From DATATV01 sp035551355 (GTDB taxonomy: Bacteria > Actinomycetota > Actinomycetes > Mycobacteriales > Pseudonocardiaceae), in contig DASZNF010000069.1 in NCBI GenBank assembly GCA_035551355.1, forward strand, positions 1 through 10,266: a DNA stretch of 10,266 nt. The letters are read 5' to 3'. Positions 1 through 6,500 of the stretch are shown piece by piece. Position numbers and translations under genes: made by a program. Every line of letters begins with the position of its first letter. Within the stretch, counting starts at the first letter, position 1. Below the pieces are notes generated by a model that did no database searches, had not been told where the DNA came from, and saw only the letters and a list, made by a program, of their open reading frames with translations.

Positions 1-1
1 A

Positions 2-1201
2 CGCACCCAGTCCGTGCGCAGCTACGACTACCGCTACGCCTGGATTCGCGACCAGTGCTGGGTCGGCCAGGCCATCGCCGCGGACGGTCCGCACCCGCTG
101 CTGCACGACGCCGTCCGGTTCGTCAGCGAACGGCTACTGGCCGACGGGCCGTCGCTGCGGCCGGCCTACACGGTGACCGGCGACCTGATCCCCGACGAGC
201 GCCGCCTGCCGCTGCCCGGCTATCCCGGCGGCAGCGACGTGCTGGGCAATCACGTCGGCACGCAGTTCCAACTTGACGGGTTCGGCGAGGCCCTGCTGTT
301 GTTCGCGGCCGCCGCGCGGCACGACGCGCTCGGCCCGGACGGCTGGCGCGCCGCCCGGGCCGCCATCGACGCGATCGCCCAGCGGTGGCCCGACCCCGAC
401 GCCGGCCTGTGGGAACTGGACGACCGGCGGTGGACCCACTCCCGGCTGTCCTGTGTGGCCGGACTGCGCGCCATCGCCGCCGTCGCGCCCGGCGACCTCG
501 GCTGGGCGTGCAGCGGCCAGGCCGACGCCTTGCTGGCCGCCGTGTCGCGTCACGGCGTGCATCCCTGCGGCCGCTGGCGGCGCGCACCGGAGGACGACCG
601 GGTCGACGCCGCCCTGCTGCTCGGCGCGCTGCGCGGCGCGGTGCCGGCCGAGGATCCACGGAGCGTGGCCACCTATCGCGCGGTCCGCGCCCAGCTCGAC
701 AAGGAGGGGTACGTCTACCGGTTCCGGCTCGACGACCGGCCGCTCGGGCAGGCCGAGGGCGCGTTCCTGGTGTGCGGGCTGATCGCCGCGCTGGTCGCCG
801 ACCAGCAGGGCGAGCGGGAGGCCGCGCTGCGCTGGTTCGAGCGCACCCGCGGCTGCCCCGGCCCGGCCCGGCTGTTCGCCGAGGAGTACGCGGTGGACCA
901 AGGCCAGTTCCGGGGCAATCTGCCGCAGGCGTTCGTGCACGGTCTGCTGATCGAGGCCGCGACCCGCCTGTCAAGTCCTGAGTGGACTGTACGAGGCGGC
1001 GGGGAACCGGCCATGAGGTCCTTTCGCGGCCCGCTCGCGCAGATAATCCCGTTGCGGTACAACGATGTAATTCGGCTCCTCAGCAACGGCCAGTCCAGTG
1101 TGGAAGCCCCAACGGGGTACGTCGGCGCCCTGTCCCCGCCCGGATGGACCGCCGCCGCACAAGCCGCGCCACCACACGTGCTGGCCGGACTCGTGCGGTG
1201 A
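2..1201 (+). CDS. Glycoside hydrolase family 15 protein (glucoamylase/trehalase-like), 5'-partial, with an atypical C-terminal tail
   Basis: The reading frame is open from base 2, so the true start lies upstream of the window; the GTG at 14 is only an internal codon. The protein reads like the catalytic (alpha/alpha)6 barrel of GH15 enzymes, which hydrolyse alpha-glucosidic bonds with inversion. Family landmarks appear in order: YDYRYAWIRD near the left edge, a GNHVGTQFQLDGFGE stretch, GLWE (general-acid Glu codon at 413-415), a THSRLSCVAGLRA segment, VDAALLLGAL, and AEEY (general-base Glu in the 881-886 pair) followed by GNLPQAFVHGLLIEAA. Family resemblance stops near base 970. The remaining about 75 residues are not recognisable, so the native 3' end may be lost. 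No signal peptide can be judged. The gene converges on copA, with 4 bases between the two stops. Glucoamylase versus trehalase cannot be decided here. Confidence 0.85.
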   Translation, partial: RTQSVRSYDYRYAWIRDQCWVGQAIAADGPHPLLHDAVRFVSERLLADGPSLRPAYTVTGDLIPDERRLPLPGYPGGSDVLGNHVGTQFQLDGFGEALLLFAAAARHDALGPDGWRAARAAIDAIAQRWPDPDAGLWELDDRRWTHSRLSCVAGLRAIAAVAPGDLGWACSGQADALLAAVSRHGVHPCGRWRRAPEDDRVDAALLLGALRGAVPAEDPRSVATYRAVRAQLDKEGYVYRFRLDDRPLGQAEGAFLVCGLIAALVADQQGEREAALRWFERTRGCPGPARLFAEEYAVDQGQFRGNLPQAFVHGLLIEAATRLSSPEWTVRGGGEPAMRSFRGPLAQIIPLRYNDVIRLLSNGQSSVEAPTGYVGALSPPGWTAAAQAAPPHVLAGLVR

Positions 1202-1205
1202 TCGA
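972..1205. other. Unrecognised segment forming the aberrant 3' end of the GH15 frame
   Basis: From about base 972 the GH15 frame runs on without family similarity, through a stretch that is visibly less GC-rich (about 1035-1105) than its surroundings. Open frames exist on both strands here, for example 971-1177 on the minus strand, but none was recognised, and none has a ribosome binding site with a matching start that I could see. It may be a remnant of a lost gene, a deletion junction or an unfamiliar element. Any transcription terminator for the leftward copper operon would also have to lie here; I saw no strong stem followed by a T-run. Confidence 0.4.
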
Positions 1206-1211
1206 TCACCG
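1196..1211. repeat. 16-base perfect palindrome spanning both convergent stop codons
   Basis: The sequence CGGTGATCGATCACCG equals its own reverse complement. It contains the TGA stop of the GH15 frame (1199-1201) and the TGA stop of copA on the other strand (1206-1208). It could form a short hairpin in both transcripts or be a protein binding site. No T-run follows on either side, so it is not a classical intrinsic terminator. Confidence 0.6.
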
Positions 1212-3514
1212 GATGCTGGTGGTGAAGCGGCGTAGGCGCAGGCTGTTGGACACGACGAACACGCTGGAGAACGCCATCGCGATTCCGGCGATCATCGGGT
1301 TGAGCAGTCCGAGGGCGGCCAGGGGTAGGGCGGCGGTGTTGTAGGCGAACGCCCAGAACAGGTTGCCCTTGATCGTCGCGAGGGTGCGGCGGGCCAGCCG
1401 GATCGCGTCCACCGCGGCCCGCAGGTCACCGCGGACCAGGGTGAGGTCGCTGGCTTCAATGGCGACGTCGGTGCCGGTGCCCATGGCCAGGCCGAGGTCG
1501 GCCTGGGCGAGGGCGGCGTCGTCGTTGACCCCGTCGCCGACCATCGCCACCACCCGGCCCTGCCGCTGGAGTTGCTGGACGGCGTCGACCTTGCCGGCGG
1601 GCAGTACCTCGGCGATGACCTCCTCGATGCCCACCTGAGTGGCGACGGTGCGCGCAGCGGCGGTGTTGTCGCCGGTGAGCAATACCGGCGACAACCCCAG
1701 CGCCCGCAGTCGGCTGATGGCTTCGGCCGAGGTGGGTTTCACGATGTCGGCCACGACCAGCACCGCCCGCGCCTGGCCGTCCCAGGCGACCACGACCGGG
1801 GTGTACCCGGCCTGTTCGGCGTCACGGTGTGCCAGGGCGAGTTCGTCAGGCAGGGTGACACTCCACTCGGCGAGCAGGCGAACCCGGCCGACCAGGACCG
1901 CGTGCCCGTCAACGATGCCCTGCACGCCCAGCCCCTCGATGTTGGTGAACTCGGTGACCGCGGGCAGGGGGCCGATCCGGTCGGTGGCGGCGGTGGCGAT
2001 CGCGCGGGCGATGGGATGCTCGGAGGCGTGTTCGGCCGCACCGGCCAGCCGCAGCGCCCCGCTTCGTTGGTGCCGAGGGCGGTGTGGATGGCGTGCAGAC
2101 TCATCTGGCCGGTGGTGACGGTGCCGGTCTTGTCCAGCACCACGGTGTCCACCCGGCGGGTCGATTCCAGGACCTCCGGTCCCTTGATCAGAATCCCGAG
2201 CTGGGCGCCTCTCCCAGTGCCCACCAGCAGCGCGGTCGGTGTCGCGAGCCCGAGAGCGCAGGGGCAGGCGATGATCAGCACGGCGACCGCGGCGGTGAAC
2301 GCCGCCGCACCGGCACCGACGGCCAGCCAGACCACCAAGGTGCTGATCGCGAGGGCGATAACGATCGGGACGAACACCGCGGACACGCGGTCGGCCAGGC
2401 GTTGCACGGCGGCTTTGCCGCTCTGCGCGTCCGCCACGAGCTTGGCCATCTGCGCCAACTGGGTGTCCGCGCCGACGCGGGTGGCGCGCACCACCAGTCG
2501 GCCTCCGGCGTTGACGGTCGCGCCGACCACGGTGTCGCCGGCGCCGACCTCGACGGGAATGGACTCGCCGGTGAGCATGCTCGCGTCCACCGCCGAGGCG
2601 CCGTCCTCGACCACACCATCGGTGGCGATCTTCTCCCCGGGCCGCACCACGAACCGGTCCCCGACCCGCAACTCCTGGACCGGGATGCGGGTTTCGGTGC
2701 TGTCCCGGAGGACCGCGACATCCTTGGCCCCCAGATCCAGTAGGGCGCGCAGGGCGGCGCCGGAGCGGCGGCGGGCGCGCGCTTCGAAGTAGCGACCGGC
2801 CAGGATCGCCGCGGTCACTCCGGAGGCGACTTCCAGGTAGATGCTGCCGGTCCCGGATCCTCGGGCGATCAGGTCGAAGGTGTCGTGCATGCCGGGTTGC
2901 CCGGCCTGACCGAAGAACAGCGCGTACAACGACCAGCCGAACGCCGCGGTCACCCCGAGGGAGATCAGGGTGTCCATGGTGACCGCGCGGTGGCGCAGGT
3001 TGGTCCAGGTCGCGCGGTGGAACGGCCACGCGCCCCACACGATGACCGGGGCGGCCAGGGTGAGCGAAAGCCACTGCCAGTCGCGGAACTGGAGTGCGGG
3101 CACCATGGCCAGCAGGATCACCGGCACGGCCAGCGCGACCGAGACCAGCAGCCGCTGCCGCAGTCCCGCGAGCGCCTGCCCGGCGTCATGGTCCTCGTTC
3201 GGCTCGGCGCCGCGGTCCGTGTCTCGCGAGCCCGGTGATGGTGGAAGGGTGGCGGTGTAGCCGGCGGCCTCGACGGTCGTCACCAGCTCGTCCGGGGACA
3301 GGTCCTCGGGGTAGGTGACGGTGGCCTTCTCGGTGGCGAAGTTGACGGTGGCGGTGACCCCGTCGAGCTTGTTGAGCTTGCGTTCGATGCGGTTCGCGCA
3401 CGAGGCGCAGGTCATCCCGCCCAGCGTCAGTTCGACCTGGTGCGCGGCTTTCCCCGCATTCGGGGGTGGGCTTGCGCCGGTCGATGCCGGGCGCACGTGG
3501 GATGTGGAACTCAT
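1206..3514 (-). pseudogene. copA: Cu(I)-exporting P1B-type ATPase CopA, disrupted by a one-base frameshift
   Basis: This inner-membrane pump exports Cu(I) using ATP. The N-terminal part (from 3514) carries a metal-binding domain with GMTCASC (Cys36, Cys39), membrane segments, the actuator motif TGES (residues 315-318), the metal-site motif CPC (417-419) and the phosphorylation motif DKTGT (Asp461). The rest lies in another frame, reaching 1206: the SEHPIARAI histidine-proline motif, GDGVNDDAAL, then YN and a MAFSS motif in the last two membrane helices, as in Cu(I) pumps. The frames join at the run of four C's at 2057-2060; one missing base there would restore an enzyme of about 769 residues, normal for CopA. 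The start is supported by GGAGGGG just upstream. It is the last gene of csoR-copZ-copA. If the frameshift is real, the product ends without its nucleotide-binding domain and must be inactive; a sequencing error is equally possible. Confidence 0.93.
2055..2062 (-). other. Frameshift site in copA
   Basis: On the minus strand the N-terminal frame reads NEA at 2068-2060 and then leaves the family pattern. The frame that reads ALRLAGAAEHASEHP begins at 2057. The switch needs one base added (or two removed) at the four-base homopolymer 2057-2060. Codons upstream and downstream both match the CopA family closely, so the position is fixed to within a few bases. Confidence 0.85.
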
Positions 3515-3542
3515 GGCCCCTCCAGCCTGTGTCGGGCCAATG

Positions 3543-3588
3543 GGTGGTGGTCGGGCGCTGACCTGCGGGGAAACCGCCGACCACCACC
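3543..3588 (-). promoter_or_regulatory. Intercistronic stem-loop between copZ and copA
   Basis: GGTGGTGGTCGG at 3543-3554 is perfectly complementary to CCGACCACCACC at 3577-3588, giving a 12-base-pair stem with a 22-base loop. It lies after the copZ stop and about 20 bases before the copA ribosome binding site. No U-run follows in the leftward transcript, so it is more likely an RNA-stability, partial-termination or expression-balancing element than a full terminator. That role is inference. Confidence 0.6.
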
Positions 3589-3604
3589 GCGCTGGCTCAG
3601 GTAC

Positions 3605-3826
3605 TCAGCTCGCGAGCTGGTAGCCGGCCTCGGTGACCGCTGCGCGCACGGCCTCCTCGGACACGGGCGCCGCGCTGGTGACGGTGACCCGCCCGCTGTC
3701 CAGGTCGACGTCCACCGCCTGGACGTCGTCGATCTCGCTGATCTCCTCGGTGACCGAGGCGACGCAGTGCTGGCAGGTCATCCCGGTCACCGTGTAGGTG
3801 GTGGCGGTGCTGGTCGGGTCAGCCAT
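3605..3826 (-). CDS. copZ: CopZ-like copper chaperone (heavy-metal-associated domain)
   Basis: This 73-residue cytoplasmic protein is a single HMA ferredoxin-like fold. It binds Cu(I) through the two cysteines of GMTCQHC (Cys18, Cys21) and would hand it to the metal-binding domain of CopA or to CsoR. The length is typical for CopZ. The conserved pattern continues through the VxVDLDSGRVTV strand and the final EAGYQLAS helix-strand end. An AAAGGGATGAG segment precedes the ATG and serves as ribosome binding site. It sits between csoR (64-base gap) and copA (90-base gap) in the same direction, the usual order of an actinobacterial copper operon. Other HMA chaperones with the same motif can bind other soft metals, but CsoR and CopA next door make copper by far the most likely. 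Confidence 0.92.
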   Translation of the reverse strand: MADPTSTATTYTVTGMTCQHCVASVTEEISEIDDVQAVDVDLDSGRVTVTSAAPVSEEAVRAAVTEAGYQLAS

Positions 3827-3852
3827 GATCGCTCATCCCTTTCGTGACGCCG

Positions 3853-3875
3853 CCGCGGTGAACGGATGACCGCGG
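3853..3875 (-). promoter_or_regulatory. Small stem-loop between csoR and copZ
   Basis: CCGCGGT (3853-3859) and ACCGCGG (3869-3875) form a 7-base-pair GC-rich stem with a 9-base loop in the csoR-copZ gap. No T-run follows. It may affect how much transcript continues into copZ; this is inference from position only. Confidence 0.4.
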
Positions 3876-3890
3876 ACAGGTATGGGTTGG

Positions 3891-4172
3891 TCAGGAGCGG
3901 ACCAGCCGGGTGATCGCGGCACTGGCCTCGGCGATCTTGGCCTCGGCGTCGGCGCCGCCCTCGGCGATCGCCTCGCGGACGCAGTGGCCGAGGTGTTCGT
4001 CCAACAGGCCCAGCGACACGGCCTGCAGCGCCTTCGTGGCCGCGGCGACCTGGGTGAGCACGTCGATGCAGTACTCGTCCCGCTCGATCATCCGCTCCAG
4101 GCCCCGGACCTGGCCCTCGATGCGCCGCAACCGACGCAGATAGTCGTCCTTGTGCTCGGTGTACCCGCGCAT
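3891..4172 (-). CDS. csoR: CsoR-family Cu(I)-sensing transcriptional repressor
   Basis: This 93-residue all-helical DNA-binding protein belongs to the CsoR/RcnR family. The family signature YLRRLRRIEGQVRGLERMI lies at residues 11-29. The Cu(I)-coordinating Cys-His-Cys triad of true CsoR proteins is visible as Cys35 (in EYCIDVL), His60 and Cys64 (in EHLGHC), which argues against the nickel/cobalt, formaldehyde or persulfide-sensing branches. The protein is a tetramer that leaves its operator when Cu(I) binds. GGGAG, six bases before the ATG, is the ribosome binding site. It is the first gene of the leftward csoR-copZ-copA unit. An operator-like site overlaps its promoter, so it should repress its own operon. 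Confidence 0.95.
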   Translation of the reverse strand: MRGYTEHKDDYLRRLRRIEGQVRGLERMIERDEYCIDVLTQVAAATKALQAVSLGLLDEHLGHCVREAIAEGGADAEAKIAEASAAITRLVRS

Positions 4173-4249
4173 GGTGCGCTCCCAGTGTCTCGACTGGCTC
4201 CCCGCGCGGCCGACCCAATCCGGATCGGGGGAACGGGGAACTGCCTTCC

Positions 4250-4278
4250 TTTATACCTACAGGGGGTACGGGTATCAG
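4250..4278 (-). promoter_or_regulatory. Predicted csoR-copZ-copA promoter
   Basis: Reading leftward, CTGATA (4278-4273) resembles a -35 box and TATAAA (4255-4250) a -10 box, with a 17-base spacer. The initiation point would fall near 4243, about 70 bases before the csoR ATG. The operator candidate at 4253-4275 fills the spacer, as expected for repression by blocking polymerase. Confidence 0.55.
4253..4275. promoter_or_regulatory. CsoR operator candidate 1 (csoR side)
   Basis: The 23-base site is bounded by the inverted ends ATACC (4253-4257) and GGTAT (4271-4275), around a core CTACAGGGGGTA with a G-tract. CsoR/RcnR-family repressors are known to bind imperfect inverted repeats with G/C tracts bounded by TA-rich ends. 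It lies exactly between the predicted -35 and -10 boxes of the copper operon. Confidence 0.65.
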
Positions 4279-4341
4279 GTGAGATGAGTCACCGTCGATC
4301 AAACAGAGAGTCATTGCGGGTTTCAGGCGCCGAGTTGCGGT

Positions 4342-4356
4342 TACCCGGTAGGGGTA
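4342..4356. promoter_or_regulatory. CsoR operator candidate 2 (DUF4396 side)
   Basis: TACCCGGTAGGGGTA is a near-palindrome with CCC and GGGG tracts and TA ends, in the same style as site 1. It ends 27 bases before the ATG at 4384, well placed to repress the rightward DUF4396 gene. I could not assign convincing -35 and -10 boxes for that gene. Confidence 0.5.
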
Positions 4357-4383
4357 CCGGCCGAGGGCAGGAAGGACGTGGTG

Positions 4384-5069
4384 ATGCCTGCGACCTGGTT
4401 GACGATTCTGGCCTGGGTGGCGCTGGGGGTGGCGTTCGCCAGCGCGGCGCTGATCCTGATCGACATCTACGGTCGCGGCTACCGGCAGCACATGAAGGTC
4501 ATGGAGATCGTGTGGCCGGTCACCGCCCTGTACTTCGGACCCGCCGCCATCGCCGCCTACCGCGCGTGGGGCCGCCCGAAAACGCAACGGTGGCAGGACG
4601 AGCACGGTGATCCACCGGACAAGCCCGGTTACGCCACCACCGCCGTCGGCGTGTCGCACTGCGGCGCGGGCTGCACCCTGGGCGACATCATCGCCGAGTT
4701 CGCCGTGTTCGGTCTGGGGGTCAGCATTGCCGGTCTGACCCTGGGCGCCGAGTATGTCGGCGACTATGTGCTGGCGGTGCTGCTGGGGATCGGATTCCAG
4801 TACTTCGCGATCGCTCCCATGCGCGGTCTGGGTGTCCGGAAAGGACTTGTCGAGGCGGCGAAGGCGGACGTGTTGTCGTTGTCGGCGTTCGAGATCGGCC
4901 TGTTCGGGTGGATGGCGTTGATGTACTTCGTGTCCTTCCCTCCCCGCACCTGCACCCGGATGACCCGGTGTACTGGTTCCTGATGCAGATCGGCATGATC
5001 GCCGGATTCTTCACCGCCTGGCCGGTCAACGTATGGCTGATCCGCCGCGGCATCAAAGAAGCCATGTGA
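4384..5069 (+). pseudogene. DUF4396 family integral membrane protein, disrupted by a one-base frameshift; probable copper-regulon member
   Basis: The intact frame from 4384 shows hydrophobic segments at about residues 5-27, 43-60, 100-120, 126-146 and 165-185. It then runs off to a stop at 4981-4983. In the +2 frame from about 4946 the family-like end continues as PHLHPDDPVYWFLMQIG, a last membrane helix containing AWPVNVWLI, and ends KEAM with a stop at 5067-5069. One base lost in the C-run at 4942-4945 explains the break; a repaired protein would have about 228 residues. The ATG at 4384 is preferred over the GTG at 4378 because AGGAAGGA at 4369-4376 lies 7 bases before it. A conserved-looking SHCGAGC motif (His92, Cys93, Cys97) before the third helix could bind metal. 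No function is established for the family as far as I know; copper involvement is inferred from its position divergent to csoR and the operator-like site. Confidence 0.8.
4941..4946 (+). other. Frameshift site in the DUF4396 gene
   Basis: Upstream codons read MYFVSFP. The family-like continuation PHLHPDDP starts one frame over at 4944. The switch falls on the four-C run 4942-4945 and is repaired by adding one C. Confidence 0.75.
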
Positions 5070-5127
5070 CCAGCGCAGCGCGATGGCTGTCGGCCGGGTG
5101 GTGATACGCCCGGTCAACCCTGGCGTT

Positions 5128-5140
5128 CACGCTCAGCGTG
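5128..5140. terminator. Weak hairpin between the DUF4396 gene and the alpha-galactosidase gene
   Basis: CACGC, TCA loop, GCGTG forms a 5-base-pair stem followed by three T's on the plus strand. It lies in the 122-base gap between two convergent genes, where a terminator is expected. The stem is short and the T-run minimal, so this is a weak call. Nothing else was seen in the gap. Confidence 0.25.
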
Positions 5141-5191
5141 TTTACCCGGGCGCCGCCCGCGACCCAGGTGATCTTCGACGCCGGAGTTCGG

Positions 5192-6394
5192 CTAGGCAAG
5201 GTCGTCGGCGACGGTGACGTGGAACAGGCCGAGTTCGTGCGCTCCCAGCTCCTGGGTGAGGGACGCGGCGATCGGCCGGCGCTGTCCGGTCCACAGATCG
5301 TGCCCGGCCAGCGGGGTGCCGTCGTCGAGCAGACCGAGCCGGGCCCGATCGGCGGTGATGCGCTGCGCGCGGTCGGTGCGGTTGAGCAGGCCCACCACCA
5401 TGGTGTCGTCCACCAGGGGCTTGACCCACACGTCGTGCGCGTCCTCGTGGCGGACCCGCCGCGCCGGGCGGGCCAGCGGATCCTGGTTGACCGCGATGAT
5501 CGCGGGGTGGGCCAGTACCGCGCGAAGCGGCTGCGGGAGCGTGCGGAGGTCGGCGCCCAGCACCAACGGCGCGGCCAGCAGCGCCCACATCCCGAAGTGG
5601 GCCCTCACCTGCGGCAGGGAAAGTTCCGGGTGCCCCTCCGGGGTGGGTACACCGACCTGCAGCATGTCCGGATCGTTGAACCGGCCGGGTGCCGCCCGCT
5701 CGGACAGTGGCGCGGTGGTGTCGAGGACCTCCAGCACGCCCAGCGGCTGGCGGTCCTGGTTGCCGGTACTCCATGTGGCGACGAGGTTGTCGGTGGTGCG
5801 CCACAGGTTCGCCACGTCGCTCCAGTCGGCCGAGGCGCTGGTGTTGTCGGTGCGACGGCTGGTGGGATTGATGCTGTACACAATCGGACGGCCCGTGGCG
5901 GCGAGTTCGTCTCGCATCAGCGCGAACGCGGCCTGTTGCTCGGCGAGCGTGCCGTTGGGACAGCACCAGTCGTACTTGAGGTAGTCCACGCCCCACGCTG
6001 CGAAGGTCTGCGCGTCGCGGCGTTCGTGCCCTTTGCTGCCGGTTGATCCCGGGTAGGCGCCGGCGCGCTGGGCGCAGGTGCGGTCGGTGGGGGTCTGGTA
6101 CAGGCCCAGCCGGAGCCCCCGGGCGTGCAGGTGGTCGGCCAGCGCGGGCATTCCGCTGGGGAACCGGTCCGGGTGTGGGCGCAGTGTCCCGTCCTCGGCG
6201 CGCTCGGGGTGGAACCAGCCATCGTCCACGATCACGTAGGTGTAGCCGGCGTCGCGCAGCCCGGTGTCCACCAGTGCATCGGCGATTTGCCGGATCCCGG
6301 CCTCGTCGACGGCACACCCGAAGGCGTGCCATGAGTTCCAGCCCATCGGCGGCACCGTCAGCAGGTCCGCTGCGGGCACTGTCGCAGACGTCAT
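5192..6394 (-). CDS. GH27 alpha-galactosidase-like glycoside hydrolase, cytoplasmic
   Basis: The 400-residue protein matches the GH27 catalytic barrel, whose members release terminal alpha-linked galactose (some release beta-L-arabinopyranose or alpha-N-acetylgalactosamine) with retention. Family landmarks appear in order: PPMGWNSWHAFGC at the N-terminus, YVIVDDGW, RFPSGMPALADHLHARGLRLGLY, WGVDYLKYDWC (nucleophile Asp in KYD), RFNDPDML (acid/base Asp in NDPD), HFGMWALLAAPLVLGADLR and AVNQDPL, then a C-terminal beta-sandwich. No signal peptide is seen, so the substrate is probably imported melibiose-type sugar or an intracellular glycan. The ATG at 6394 is preferred over the GTG at 6412 because GGAGGG lies 8 bases before it, inside the longer frame. 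It is divergent from the nitroreductase gene, and a palindrome in the shared gap may be its operator. Exact substrate is uncertain. Confidence 0.9.
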   Translation of the reverse strand: MTSATVPAADLLTVPPMGWNSWHAFGCAVDEAGIRQIADALVDTGLRDAGYTYVIVDDGWFHPERAEDGTLRPHPDRFPSGMPALADHLHARGLRLGLYQTPTDRTCAQRAGAYPGSTGSKGHERRDAQTFAAWGVDYLKYDWCCPNGTLAEQQAAFALMRDELAATGRPIVYSINPTSRRTDNTSASADWSDVANLWRTTDNLVATWSTGNQDRQPLGVLEVLDTTAPLSERAAPGRFNDPDMLQVGVPTPEGHPELSLPQVRAHFGMWALLAAPLVLGADLRTLPQPLRAVLAHPAIIAVNQDPLARPARRVRHEDAHDVWVKPLVDDTMVVGLLNRTDRAQRITADRARLGLLDDGTPLAGHDLWTGQRRPIAASLTQELGAHELGLFHVTVADDLA

Positions 6395-6426
6395 CTTGTT
6401 TCCCTCCGGCACACGACCCCACTACG

Positions 6427-6441
6427 ATTGCATTATGCAAT
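6427..6441. promoter_or_regulatory. 15-base palindrome, candidate operator between divergent genes
   Basis: ATTGCAT-T-ATGCAAT has perfect 7-base arms around one central base and is AT-rich in a GC-rich region. It lies 33 bases before the alpha-galactosidase ATG and 60 bases before the nitroreductase ATG. Read leftward it contains CATAAT (6437-6432), a good -10 box, though no clear -35 was found. The cognate regulator is not in the window. The symmetry suits a dimeric repressor; the family is unknown. Confidence 0.5.
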
Positions 6442-6500
6442 ACTTGGCCGGTGCGGATAGAGCGGGGTTTGGCGGGGCTTGCGGTCGAGGGGAAATCAGC

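Noticed and set aside
123..974. Long minus-strand open frames opposite the GH15 gene
   Set aside because: They are Arg/Pro/Ala-rich, low-complexity shadows of a GC-rich gene on the other strand with no recognisable family.
971..1177. Minus-strand small open frame (68 codons) after copA
   Set aside because: Its central part looks protein-like (VPQRDYLRERAAKGPHGRF), but I recognise no family and see no supported start, so it is noted but not called as a gene.
2055..2062. Programmed ribosomal frameshifting in copA, as reported for E. coli copA
   Set aside because: In E. coli the shift releases an N-terminal metal-binding domain. Here the site is after DKTGT, so a truncated product would be a useless partial pump. 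No convincing slippery heptamer was seen; mutation or sequencing error is simpler.
6264..6500. Longer N-terminus for the nitroreductase, starting at 6264
   Set aside because: The extra residues overlap the divergent alpha-galactosidase gene and the palindrome, show no family similarity, and the ATG at 6501 has a good ribosome binding site.
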